Assembly: GCA_029785825.1 (NCBI GenBank)
Contig: JAFLYY010000001.1
Span: forward strand, 1,457,374 to 1,521,373
From: Nitrososphaerota archaeon
Lineage (GTDB): Archaea > Thermoproteota > Nitrososphaeria > Nitrososphaerales > Gagatemarchaeaceae
Length of the DNA: 64,000 nt
Direction of reading: 5' to 3'
Shown here: in pieces, positions 43,320-52,487 of the stretch
Position numbering within the stretch: position 1 is the first letter of the stretch
How the letters are laid out: every line of letters begins with the position of its first letter
Made by a program: the position numbers and the translations under genes
The notes under the pieces: generated by a model
What the model was told of the DNA's origin: nothing
The model's input: the letters and a program-made list of their open reading frames with translations, nothing else
Database searches by the model: none

Positions 43320-46187
43320 TTGCAGGGTCAGAACGCTTTCCAGCTGCTTTCTCCGCCTCTGGTCGCGGCCTTGAAGGAGAGGGGATTTGATTCCCCCACA
43401 GAGCCCCAGGAGAAGCTGATCCCCATAGTGCGCGAGGGGAAGAATGCGCTCCTGATGGCCCCCACAGGGACGGGAAAGACCGAAGCTGCGCTCCTCCCAA
43501 TACTGGACGCCCTGGTGAGGGAAGGAGAGTCGAGAGAGAAAGGGACGAAGCTCCTGTACATCACGCCCCTGCGGGCCCTCAACAGAGACATGCTGGACAG
43601 GATGCAATGGTGGTGCAAGCGCTTCGACATTAGGCTGGGGGTGAGGCACGGAGACAGTTCTCAGGCGGAGAGGACGAACCTGAGTTTCGCACCCCCGGAC
43701 ATCTTGATTACGACTCCCGAGACGCTACAGATACTCCTCGTCGGGAGAAGGCTCAGGCAGAACCTCTCGAAACTTCGATGGGTCGTTGTGGACGAGGTGC
43801 ACGAACTCTCCGAGGACAAGAGAGGGAGCCAACTGAGCGTCGCGCTGGAGAGGCTGAGAGACGCCGCCGAAAAGGAGTTCCAGATGGTGGGGCTGTCAGC
43901 TACCGTGGGGTCTCCGGAGAAGGTGGCCCAGTTCCTCGTGGGGAGCGGACGGGCCTGCGAGATCGTCCGGGTCCCAGTAGAGAAGAGCCTTTCCCTGAGC
44001 GTGTCCTCCCCGAGGCCGACCGGAGACGACAAGGTCCTGGCCGACGCCATCTACTCCTTTCCCGAGGTGGCCGCCAGGCTGAGGACTGTGAGGGATCTGG
44101 TAGAGAAGTACCGCTCGGTGCTCGTCTTCACTAATACACGTTCTGAGGCCGAGGCACTGTCAAGCAGGTTCAGGGTTTGGGACCCAGGTTTCCCGATTGC
44201 CGTGCACCACAGCTCGCTGTCCAAGGCGACCAGGGAGGCCGTGGAGAAGAGCCTGAAGGAGGGGAAGCTCCTAGGGGTCATCTGCACCAGCAGCCTTGAG
44301 CTCGGCATCGACATAGGGTTCCTTGAGTACGTGGTCCAGTACAATTCTCCGAGGCAGGTGACCAGGCTGATTCAGAGGGTGGGGCGGAGCGGCCACAAAG
44401 TTGGCGAGGTGTCCAACGGCCTCGTCATCACACAGGACTCCGACGACACCTTAGAGGCAGCGGTCCTGTGCAGGAAGTCAGCCATGGGCGAGCTGGAGCC
44501 GCTCGAGCCCGTCTTCAACCCTTACGACGTGGCCATACACCAGGTGGCCGGACTGCTAATCGAACAGAGCAGCTGGAACTTCGACGACGTCATGGCGCTC
44601 TTGAAGCGGAGCTATGCCTACGAAGACCTCGACGCCGAGCGGCTCAGGAAGGTCCTGACTTACATGAGGGAGAGATATCCAAGGCTCGCCTATTACAGTG
44701 AGTCTGACGGCAAGGTGTTCAGGGCCAGGGATGTCAAGCCTCTCTTCCAGTACTACTTCGACAACCTGTCTATGATTCCCGATGAGAAACAGTACCTGGT
44801 CATCGAAGGGGACAACTTCGTCGGCACCCTCGACGAGGCGTTTGTATCAGAGTACGGAGAGGTGGGAGTCAAGTTCGTCGAGGCGGGGAAGTGCTGGAAG
44901 ATAGAGCAAATCTACGGGAACAAGGTTTACGTGAAGTCGGAAGACGACCCCACGGGCGCCGTCCCCAACTGGGTCGGGGACGAGATCCCGGTCCCCAGAG
45001 AGGTGGCGGCGGAGGTCGGGGCCGTCAGGAGGAAATATGCCGAGGAACTGGAGAAGGGGACAGAGTCAGAGTATCTCGACGCGCTGGGGAAGTCCTACCC
45101 GGTCCCGAGGGAGTCGATGCAGGAAGCTCTCAAGGAGGTAGCGGAGCAACTCGAGGCAGGGCTGCCTGTACCATCGGAGAGGTTGTTGACGGTGGAGAAA
45201 TGGGACAAGTACCTTGTCATCCAGGCTGCGTTCGGGCACAGGGTGAACAGGCTGCTGGCCAGGGTCCTAGGGTACCTGATCTCCGAAAGTGTGGGCCAGT
45301 CGGTCGCCGTCCACCAAGACCCTTACAGGATTGTGATAGAGGCGGACGTATCCCCATCCGTGGTCATGTCGATGCTCAAGGAGCTGCACAAGCTGGATCT
45401 GAAGGCGGCGACCGAGAAAGCGGTGGAGAGGAGCGGGATTTTCAAGAGGCGCCTGATACATGCGGGGAAGAAGTGTGGGGCGATCGCCAAGGACGCCGAC
45501 TACGCCAGTGTCTCTATCTCGGGGATCGTAGAGGCGCTGAGGGACACCCCGGTCTACGAGGAGGCCATGAGCGTGATTTTCCATGACGACTTCGACCTCC
45601 CCGCGGCTACGGACGTGGTGGAGAAGATACGTACAGGAGCGATAGAGGTGAAGCTGGTCGCGTACGAAGGTCTCACGCCCATCGCCAGAATCGGCGTGGA
45701 AGAGATAAGCAGGCGAGGAGAGATAGTGTCGCCTGAAAGGCTCAGAGCGCTCCTGAACCAGTCCACCAGGGCAAGGATCAACGAGACTTTTCTCGTCGTG
45801 GTCTGCACCGCCTGCTGGAACTTCCTGGAGCTCAGGAAGGTGTCCGACCTTGAGGGGCTTGAGTCGTGCCCTTCCTGCGGGAAGAATTCGCTCGGGCTGT
45901 CGACGGACTCGTATGAGAACGTCTTTTCGCTCGCCATGAAAGCGCGTAGCAGGGCCGAGATGAGAGGCGCCAGAGAAAAAGTGGTGGAGGGGCTGAAGAA
46001 GTCGGCCGAACTAAGAAAGGAGTACGGCCATGGAGCCGACATGCTGATGGCCGGGAGGGGGATAAGGCTCTCTGACGCGACCGCCCTAGCCGCGAAGATG
46101 AGGAAGGAGGGCGCCAACGTCATCGAGCTCGTGATGGAAGGAGAGAGGGACGCGCTGCGTAGACGCTACTTCTTCGCTCCTTCCTGA
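43320..46187 (+). CDS. Lhr-type superfamily 2 helicase (first copy)
   Basis: A 955-residue Lhr-family helicase, ATP-dependent 3'-5' translocases on DNA or DNA/RNA hybrids implicated in repair. Seen: Q-motif region (PTEPQEKLIPI), motif I APTGTGKTEAALLP, motif II DEVHEL, motif III GLSATVG, motif V SSLELGIDIG, motif VI LIQRVGRSGH, then the winged helix and Lhr-specific domain. Near the C-terminus two CxxC pairs (CTACW and CPSCG) can bind zinc. TTG start at 43320. Its end overlaps by 22 nt the tail of the leftward kite gene. A second Lhr lies at 49611. Confidence 0.93.
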   Translation: MQGQNAFQLLSPPLVAALKERGFDSPTEPQEKLIPIVREGKNALLMAPTGTGKTEAALLPILDALVREGESREKGTKLLYITPLRALNRDMLDRMQWWCKRFDIRLGVRHGDSSQAERTNLSFAPPDILITTPETLQILLVGRRLRQNLSKLRWVVVDEVHELSEDKRGSQLSVALERLRDAAEKEFQMVGLSATVGSPEKVAQFLVGSGRACEIVRVPVEKSLSLSVSSPRPTGDDKVLADAIYSFPEVAARLRTVRDLVEKYRSVLVFTNTRSEAEALSSRFRVWDPGFPIAVHHSSLSKATREAVEKSLKEGKLLGVICTSSLELGIDIGFLEYVVQYNSPRQVTRLIQRVGRSGHKVGEVSNGLVITQDSDDTLEAAVLCRKSAMGELEPLEPVFNPYDVAIHQVAGLLIEQSSWNFDDVMALLKRSYAYEDLDAERLRKVLTYMRERYPRLAYYSESDGKVFRARDVKPLFQYYFDNLSMIPDEKQYLVIEGDNFVGTLDEAFVSEYGEVGVKFVEAGKCWKIEQIYGNKVYVKSEDDPTGAVPNWVGDEIPVPREVAAEVGAVRRKYAEELEKGTESEYLDALGKSYPVPRESMQEALKEVAEQLEAGLPVPSERLLTVEKWDKYLVIQAAFGHRVNRLLARVLGYLISESVGQSVAVHQDPYRIVIEADVSPSVVMSMLKELHKLDLKAATEKAVERSGIFKRRLIHAGKKCGAIAKDADYASVSISGIVEALRDTPVYEEAMSVIFHDDFDLPAATDVVEKIRTGAIEVKLVAYEGLTPIARIGVEEISRRGEIVSPERLRALLNQSTRARINETFLVVVCTACWNFLELRKVSDLEGLESCPSCGKNSLGLSTDSYENVFSLAMKARSRAEMRGAREKVVEGLKKSAELRKEYGHGADMLMAGRGIRLSDATALAAKMRKEGANVIELVMEGERDALRRRYFFAPS

Positions 46188-46729
46188 GCTCGGGAGAGTA
46201 TGAGGGTCATCAGGGTCCTTTCGTCCACCTCCGCGCGGGTCCTCCAGCCGATGTGGAGCATCCCCTTGTCATCCTGCTCCAGGTATCCCCTCTTCACGTA
46301 CCTGTCCAGCGAGTAGTCGACACGCCATCGCGGGAACTTTTCCCTCAGGAACTGCTCTGCCTCCCGCCTCGCCGCCCTCCCGGACTTCGAGTTCACAAAG
46401 GCGATGGTGGCCGCCAGCACCGCCAGGTCGTCAATCCTGATGCCCGAAGTCTCCGCTTCGCTCACCGTCGGGGGCTCCTTGAACCTCAGTAGGAACCTGG
46501 TCGAGTCATCCGACCCATCGGGCCCCTTCACCTCGAAGACTTCCAGGCCCATTGGAGCCACGTCCTCAGACAGCACTTCGAGGATCTTGCGGTAGTCCTT
46601 CCCCAGGTGTCGCCTCACCTCCCACCCTTTGACGCCCGGGTTCCGTCCCCGCTGGAGTACCAGGACCTGGAATGCCCTCCTTACCTTCCTCTCCAGCAGC
46701 GCCCTGTCTCCCCGCTCTGACTCCATCAA
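46166..46729 (-). CDS. candidate Nse1/Nse3-like winged-helix (kite) subunit of an SMC complex
   Basis: A 187-residue protein. The N-terminal half (residues 1-80) looks like a winged helix (VKGWEVRRHLGKDYRKIL, then a strand-rich FEVKG...RFLLRF); the second half (about 100-180) looks like a second one, with AEQFLREKFPRWRVDYSLDRYVKRGYLEQ and the closing LHIGWRTRAEV, which recalls the IGPRxxxEL ending of Nse1/MAGE (Nse3) domains. Two tandem winged helices are the build of kite proteins that bind kleisins. Its start overlaps the upstream candidate kleisin by 4 nt in an operon with an SMC ATPase. The role is inferred from layout and faint motifs. Confidence 0.72.
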   Translation of the reverse strand: MMESERGDRALLERKVRRAFQVLVLQRGRNPGVKGWEVRRHLGKDYRKILEVLSEDVAPMGLEVFEVKGPDGSDDSTRFLLRFKEPPTVSEAETSGIRIDDLAVLAATIAFVNSKSGRAARREAEQFLREKFPRWRVDYSLDRYVKRGYLEQDDKGMLHIGWRTRAEVDERTLMTLILSRAQEGAKK

Positions 46730-47451
46730 CCCTCACCTGTAATCGATATCGCCACGGACCTCGGAGTGCCTTTCGCCTTCTCCGCCAGGGCCATTGTCCA
46801 AATCTTTCCTGTGAGGGGCTCGGTCTTGAGGAGCGCCCTCCCCTCGGTTATCAGGAACGCCATCAGATAGGCCCTCCTCACGCGGTCCTCGAAGGCCTCT
46901 GCGCCTACGAAATCGCGGTAGTCAACCCACTCGCCGTTAGACTTCCGGGTAAGTTCGTCGTAGAGCCGTTCGAGGCCGACTTCGAACTCCTCCTTGGTGA
47001 AGACTCCAAGGCTGACCAGGTCGGAGTACTCCACCGTCCCCGGCCTCACCCCGTAGGTCCCGAACTGGTCCTTGAACCGCTCGGACAACGGCGTCAGCTC
47101 CCTCCAATAGACGAAAGCCCTCTCGAGGCCCCTGGGAGACAGCTGGTCCACCTGGGCGACAGGGTGCCAGCTCTTCACGAATGCGTCGGTAAGCGCCTCC
47201 TTCGGAAGGAGCTTCACCTTAAGCTGTATGAGGAGCGGGTCGATGAAGAGCGCCGAAGCGCGCGATTTCAGCCATTGGTCTTGGAGCTTGACGATCTGGG
47301 CAAGCTCGAGCATCGCCTGGGAGTCGACGAGGAGTTCGTCGAGTAACTTGAGTTCCGGGAGGCGCTGCTTCAGAAGGAGTATCTTCTCTCTGATATCGAC
47401 ATCGAAAGGGTTGGCGGAGCTGGTCTCAACTGACCTGCAGAGTTCAATCAC
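46726..47451 (-). CDS. candidate kleisin (Nse4-like) subunit of an SMC complex
   Basis: A 241-residue protein without enzymatic motifs. The N-terminal ~75 residues are long amphipathic helices (IREKILLLKQRLPELKLLDELL), followed by a less regular middle and a C-terminal domain (about 170-230) with VGAEAFEDRVRRAYLMAFLITEGRA, which resembles the C-terminal winged helix of Nse4-type kleisins. Kleisins join the head of one SMC with the neck of another, and this gene sits 34 nt after the SMC ATPase and overlaps the kite candidate by 4 nt. Kleisins are poorly conserved, so this rests on position, size and helix layout. Confidence 0.68.
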   Translation of the reverse strand: MIELCRSVETSSANPFDVDIREKILLLKQRLPELKLLDELLVDSQAMLELAQIVKLQDQWLKSRASALFIDPLLIQLKVKLLPKEALTDAFVKSWHPVAQVDQLSPRGLERAFVYWRELTPLSERFKDQFGTYGVRPGTVEYSDLVSLGVFTKEEFEVGLERLYDELTRKSNGEWVDYRDFVGAEAFEDRVRRAYLMAFLITEGRALLKTEPLTGKIWTMALAEKAKGTPRSVAISITGEG

Positions 47452-47485
47452 CCTCAGATAGTCGTCGAGCTTTGTCTGGACCAGC

Positions 47486-49492
47486 TCACTTCAGCTCCTT
47501 GACCTCTGACGATCCGTGGACCGCTTGGACCGTGATCACGTGAGCGCTCCTGTCGAAGACTGTGAGGATGGATGGGGTAATCACTATGTACTGGGAGGCT
47601 TCCCTCTGTTTCATCTGGGAGAGTATCATCTTGAACATGGCCTCCCTGTTCCTGGGGTCCATGTGGATGTCGAACTCGTCCATGGCCCGCAGGGGCGAGA
47701 CTATCCTAGCCTGCAGCGAAAGTATGAATGCCATCAGGGCCACGGACCTCTCGCCACCGCTCTGGGTGAAAGGGTCAAGAGTCGTGGGCGCGCCTCCTCG
47801 GAACCCCACATACAGGTCCAGGCCGGCCTCTTCTATAGCGTCCGCCTGTTCGAACTTTATGAAGCCGCTGGCGTCCGCGGCCGACAGGACCGCCTGGTAT
47901 GACGGGTCTACGGCCTCCACCAGGTCCTCTATGGCCCTCTTCCAGACGTCCTTCCTCGACTCGAGCTCGGAAAGCATGACCTTCTTGTTCTCCTGCAGCT
48001 TAGCCAGCTTGACCTTCAGCTCTTCTATGTTCCCGGAGTAGTCGTTGTAGATCTTCTCCGCGTCGTCTGGGACGTCTTGCATCTTTTGGATGTGGGCCGA
48101 GACCAGCTTTAGCTCTTCAGAGACCTCGTATGGCTGCCGCGAGGTCTCCATCCTTGTTCCTGCCTTCTCTAGGTCTGGGGCTAGCTTGCCGAGCTCCTCC
48201 CTGTACTCCTTCGCGCTCCGCTCGAGGTCGCGGAGGTCAGACTCCATCACCCTTATCCTGTACGACAGGACTTCGGCTTTCACTCTGAACGAGACGAAGC
48301 TCTCGATGGTCCGCCCGATTAGCTCTTCTGTCCTAGTTATCTCCGGCTGCAGCGAAGAGACCTCTCTGTCCAACTCCCCCTTCCGGCGCTGGGCGTCCTC
48401 CTCAGCCGTCCGCCCCTTTTCCCCGATGTAGTCTGCCAGCTCCTTGAGCCTCTTTGTCCCTTTGTTTGAAGGGACAATGAGCACCTCATCTATGGCGCTG
48501 GAGAGACCCGTGAGGTCTTCCTTGATCGAGCGGTAGGTGTCCCGTGCCGATTCGTCTTTCGCTTTCTCCGACTCCGCCCTCACAAGGGCATAGTACAGCT
48601 TCCTGAGTTCGACCTGCTTGTCCAGAAGGGTCTGGTGTGTCTCCTCGGCGTCCCCGGCCACCTCCGCCTGCTGCGACTTCAGGTCCTCGAGGGCCCTCGT
48701 CTTGGAAAGGATCTTCTCCTCCGCTCCCTGCAGGGCCTTCGCCAACTTGGTCTCTGAGCTCCAGAGCAGCTCCTTGCTGAGGAGGTCTCTGTGCTCCAGT
48801 AGTCCCCTCTTCTCCTGATAGCGGTCGTACACCTGCTTCCAGTATTCGAGCGCCTGGTTGGCGTTGTCGATGAGCTGCAACAGAGAGCTCTCTTCCCCCA
48901 CCAGCCCGCTCAGTTCCTGCTCGGCAAGGACTATCCTCTGCCTGTATTCTGAGAACCCCACCGCCTCCTCCACCATCCTCAGCCGCTCCTGGGGCGCGAC
49001 GGCCCCCAGCTCCTCAATCATACCCTGGTGCATTATGATGAGGAGGTTGTCGGGATTGATACCGAACTCTCTCAACAGTCTGACGACCTCACTCTTGTCG
49101 ATTTCCTTGTAGTCGGCTTCGAACCAGTATGACCCGTCCCGCCTGAGGTACCTGCTCAGCATGAACGTGTCTGACTTCGAGTAAGGAATCGGGCGTTGGC
49201 CGCTCTTGGGTGAGTTGTCAAAGATGAGGGATACCCTGGCTATGTCTTTCCCCCTCCTGATGAGGTCTGAGAGCTTCCTAGAGCGCTCGGTGTACGCCTG
49301 GCCGAATGCCACAGATATCGCGAGTAGGACCGAGGACTTCCCCGCCCCGTTAGGGCCTACGATGAGGTTGAGCCCTTCGCGGAGTGGTATACGGGCGTAC
49401 TCATAACTCATGAAGTTCTCCAGGATTATCTCCTTGACCGTCGTGAGGTGCGAAGGCCTCTCCTGGGAGACTTCTCTTACGCTTCGCGACAA
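47486..49492 (-). CDS. compact SMC-family ATPase with Smc5/Smc6-like head motifs
   Basis: A 668-residue SMC protein, about half the size of a classical one. Seen: Walker A GPNGAGKSS (residues 46-54), a Q-loop/latch region IIMHQGMIEELGAVAPQ (about 152-168), a long coiled coil, a central break around EVLIVPSNKGTKRL where a small hinge could lie, a returning coil, signature SGGERSVALMAF from residue 578, and Walker B LRAMDEFDIHMDPRN (601-615) followed by YIVITPSILTV. The signature, DEFD-x-HMD and ITP features resemble Smc5/Smc6 more than Smc1-4, Rad50 or bacterial SMC. No CxxC zinc hook is present. TTG start; first gene of the trio. Confidence 0.9.
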   Translation of the reverse strand: MSRSVREVSQERPSHLTTVKEIILENFMSYEYARIPLREGLNLIVGPNGAGKSSVLLAISVAFGQAYTERSRKLSDLIRRGKDIARVSLIFDNSPKSGQRPIPYSKSDTFMLSRYLRRDGSYWFEADYKEIDKSEVVRLLREFGINPDNLLIIMHQGMIEELGAVAPQERLRMVEEAVGFSEYRQRIVLAEQELSGLVGEESSLLQLIDNANQALEYWKQVYDRYQEKRGLLEHRDLLSKELLWSSETKLAKALQGAEEKILSKTRALEDLKSQQAEVAGDAEETHQTLLDKQVELRKLYYALVRAESEKAKDESARDTYRSIKEDLTGLSSAIDEVLIVPSNKGTKRLKELADYIGEKGRTAEEDAQRRKGELDREVSSLQPEITRTEELIGRTIESFVSFRVKAEVLSYRIRVMESDLRDLERSAKEYREELGKLAPDLEKAGTRMETSRQPYEVSEELKLVSAHIQKMQDVPDDAEKIYNDYSGNIEELKVKLAKLQENKKVMLSELESRKDVWKRAIEDLVEAVDPSYQAVLSAADASGFIKFEQADAIEEAGLDLYVGFRGGAPTTLDPFTQSGGERSVALMAFILSLQARIVSPLRAMDEFDIHMDPRNREAMFKMILSQMKQREASQYIVITPSILTVFDRSAHVITVQAVHGSSEVKELK

Positions 49493-49610
49493 AACGCAGG
49501 CCGCACAATCCCTAGACGCTTTTAGACATTGCTGACAGGAGGGGGTGGAATCACTTTCGCGATACCCTCTCCTATCACACCTTAAATCGCCGGAAGCGTC
49601 TCAGAGGCTG

Positions 49611-52451
49611 ATGTCAGCCCATTCATTCGAGGCGCTCGCCCCGGCTGTCAGGGGGCTCCTCGCTGAGACGGGGATCACCACTCCTACCCCTCCTCAGGCC
49701 CAGGCCTGGCCCCTGATATCCAGAGGAGAGGATGCCCTGGTGGTGGCGCCCACAGGCTCCGGGAAGACCGAAGCGGCCCTGCTCCCTCTTCTCAGCAGGA
49801 TTGTCTCGGAGGGGCACGGGGAAGGCATCTCTTTGCTATACATCACCCCGATGCGGGCGCTGAACCGGGACATGCTGAAGCGGCTGCAATCGTGGTGCGC
49901 CAGGCTGGGACTCACTGTAGACATCAGGCACGGTGACACTCCCCAGGCGCAGCGTGCGAAGCAGTCGGCACACCCCCCCGACGTTTTGGTGACCACCCCT
50001 GAGACCCTTCAGGCTATCCTTCCAGGAAGAAGGATGAGGGAGAACCTATCTCATCTGAAGGGTGTAGTGGTCGATGAGCTGCACAACCTCGTCGAGAGCA
50101 AGCGCGGCGTACAGCTCTGCGTGGGGCTGCAGAGGCTCAGAAAGGTTGCCCCTGGTTATCAGCTGGTCGCCCTTTCCGCCACCGTGGGCACTCCCAAGGT
50201 AGCAGCAGAGTTCCTCTTCGGTGATGGGAAGAGGACCCTGGTCGAGGCCAAGGCGCCCAAGGAGTTCGCATATGCCATCGAATACCCTGTCCCAGACCCG
50301 TCCACTCAGGCAGCCGCCAAGGAGACATATTCAGCCCCCGATCTAGCCGCGAGGCTTTCGAAGATCAATTCGCTGATAGACGCCCACACTTCGACCTTGA
50401 TCTTCGTCAACAGCAGGACCGTCGCAGAGATGCTGGGAGAGAAGCTGGCCCGCCTGAGGAAGGACATAGGAGTGCACCACGGTTCGCTTCCGAGGGAAGA
50501 GCGGGAGCGGGTCGAGCAGGCGTTCAAGGCCGGAGAGCTCAGAGCCCTAGTGTGCACGAGCACCCTGGAGCTCGGGATCGACGTCGGGTCGGTGGACCTG
50601 GTCGTCCAGTACATGTCTCCCAGGCAGGTGACCAGCTTAGTCCAGAGAGTGGGGAGAAGCGGCCATAAGCTGGGGAGGGTGTCGAAGGGGATTCTCGTGG
50701 CGGTGTCAGCTGACGACATATTGGAATCGTCAGCGAGCATAAACTCGGCGGCCAGGGGGGAAATCGAGCCCACGCGCCCTTACTCGAACTCGCTCGACGT
50801 CCTCGCGCACCAAATCGCGGGATATCTGATGGACTTCGAGACGATGGATGTGGACAGCATGCTGGCGGAGCTCAGGAAGGCGGAGCCTTTCGCGCGGCTC
50901 ACCGAAGACGCGTTCATGCGCACGGCCGCCTATCTCGCGGAGCTCAGGAAACTGAGGCTCGACGGAAGAATCCTGTCTAGGACGCGTCTGACCAGGGAGT
51001 ACTATTACGAGAACCTGTCCATGATACCTGACGAGACGAGGTATCTCGTGGTCGACGTATCCACCAACCAGACCGTGGGCATCCTTGGCGAGGAGTTCGT
51101 CCTCCTGAGGGCGAAGGCGGGCATTCATTTCGTGATCAAGGGGAAGGTGTGGCAGGTGGAGCAGATAGCCGACGACAGAAAGATCTACGTCACCCCGGTG
51201 GAGGACCCCTTGGCCGCCGTCCCTGGTTGGGACGGAGAGATGCTCCCCATCCCCTATGAGCTGGCTTTGCAGACGGGGAAGCTCAGGCGGGAGATCTCCG
51301 CTGCTTTGGACTCCGGGCCCGAAGCGATAGAAAGCCTGGGAAGGCTGATCCCCGGGGACAGCGCAGCGAGGGCCATGGTGATTGACGAGATAGCGGAACA
51401 CAAGAAGATGGGTGCGCCCGTCCCTTCGGACAGGCTCGTACTCTTCGAGGGGTTCGGCCGATACCTGATAGTACACCTGTGTTTCGGCGAGTCGGTCAAC
51501 AGGACTTTCGCCTACGTCTTCGAAGAGATCCTTTCGAGGAGGGGCCTGGTGAGGGTGTGGTGGCTCGACGGCTACCGGCTGCTCATGGAGCTTACGGCAG
51601 ACACCGAGGATCTGGACCTCGGTGCGATGGCGAAGGAACTGATGGGGCTGACACCGGACGAGCTCGAAAAGACCTATGCCGTCGCCGCCCAGAGGAACTT
51701 CCCCTTCCCAGCCAGGGTGAAGTTCGTCGCCGAGAGGTTCGGCGCCCTCAAGCGCGGGAAGCTGATCGCCCACCCGAACCTCTGCTCCCTCCCGACGAGG
51801 TTCGAGAAGACCCCGATCTTCGAGGAGGCCCTTCAGGAGACAGGCAGGGACCTGATAGACATGGGGAAAGGTAGGCAGATCTTGGTCGCCGTGGCGGCGG
51901 GGGAGGTGGCGGTCGAGACATTCCACGCCGGAGAGAGGCCAACCCCCATCGCATACGGCCTCCTTTACAGGTACCTGGAGGTGCCAGAGGCGGTCGCACC
52001 GGACTCCCTGGGGAAATCGTCGTACCAGCGGATGAAAGCAAGCATCTTCGGCACTGGGGTGAGCCTCCTATGTGTAAAGTGTGGGAGAGACCAAGAGGAG
52101 TCAACCGTCGGGGAGCTCCCGGAGGAACCCCGCTGCGCCGGCTGCGGGTCCGGGCTCCTAGTCCCCTGTTACTGGGGGACCGCTAAGCTGGCAGACTTGG
52201 TGAAGAGGCGGGAAGCGAAGTCACCCCTCACCGAAGAGGAACGCTCGGAGCTCTCCCGGGCGAGGAGGGGGGCAGACTTGGTGCTCTCTTATGGCAAGAA
52301 GGCCGTGGTGGCGCAGACCGTGTATGGGATAGGACCCCAGACCGCTTCAAGGATACTCGCTGAGATGCACGACGACGAGGAGGCGTTCTACAGGGACCTC
52401 CTAGAGGCGAAAATCCGCTTCGTAACGACGCGGCAGTACTGGGGGAGCTGA
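49611..52451 (+). CDS. Lhr-type superfamily 2 helicase (second copy)
   Basis: A 946-residue paralogue of the helicase at 43320. Seen: APTGSGKTEAALLP (motif I), DELHNL (motif II), ALSATVG (motif III), TSTLELGIDVG (motif V), LVQRVGRSGH (motif VI), Lhr winged-helix and core domains, zinc-type cysteines CVKCG and CAGCG near the C-terminus, and a final helix-hairpin-helix-like VYGIGPQTASRIL. I start at the ATG at 49611 because a TATA-like CCTTAAATC lies about 28 nt before it; an ATG at 49545 would add 22 residues. It heads a run with an unknown protein and a metallophosphoesterase and diverges from the SMC operon across 118 nt. Confidence 0.93.
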   Translation: MSAHSFEALAPAVRGLLAETGITTPTPPQAQAWPLISRGEDALVVAPTGSGKTEAALLPLLSRIVSEGHGEGISLLYITPMRALNRDMLKRLQSWCARLGLTVDIRHGDTPQAQRAKQSAHPPDVLVTTPETLQAILPGRRMRENLSHLKGVVVDELHNLVESKRGVQLCVGLQRLRKVAPGYQLVALSATVGTPKVAAEFLFGDGKRTLVEAKAPKEFAYAIEYPVPDPSTQAAAKETYSAPDLAARLSKINSLIDAHTSTLIFVNSRTVAEMLGEKLARLRKDIGVHHGSLPREERERVEQAFKAGELRALVCTSTLELGIDVGSVDLVVQYMSPRQVTSLVQRVGRSGHKLGRVSKGILVAVSADDILESSASINSAARGEIEPTRPYSNSLDVLAHQIAGYLMDFETMDVDSMLAELRKAEPFARLTEDAFMRTAAYLAELRKLRLDGRILSRTRLTREYYYENLSMIPDETRYLVVDVSTNQTVGILGEEFVLLRAKAGIHFVIKGKVWQVEQIADDRKIYVTPVEDPLAAVPGWDGEMLPIPYELALQTGKLRREISAALDSGPEAIESLGRLIPGDSAARAMVIDEIAEHKKMGAPVPSDRLVLFEGFGRYLIVHLCFGESVNRTFAYVFEEILSRRGLVRVWWLDGYRLLMELTADTEDLDLGAMAKELMGLTPDELEKTYAVAAQRNFPFPARVKFVAERFGALKRGKLIAHPNLCSLPTRFEKTPIFEEALQETGRDLIDMGKGRQILVAVAAGEVAVETFHAGERPTPIAYGLLYRYLEVPEAVAPDSLGKSSYQRMKASIFGTGVSLLCVKCGRDQEESTVGELPEEPRCAGCGSGLLVPCYWGTAKLADLVKRREAKSPLTEEERSELSRARRGADLVLSYGKKAVVAQTVYGIGPQTASRILAEMHDDEEAFYRDLLEAKIRFVTTRQYWGS

Positions 52452-52487
52452 AAAAGCAATTAACGTGAGGCCGGGGGGCAAGACGGG

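Noticed and set aside
50730-51926. A 398-codon frame antisense to the second Lhr helicase
   Set aside because: Composition is Arg/His/Pro-rich and motif-free; the sense frame has all Lhr motifs.
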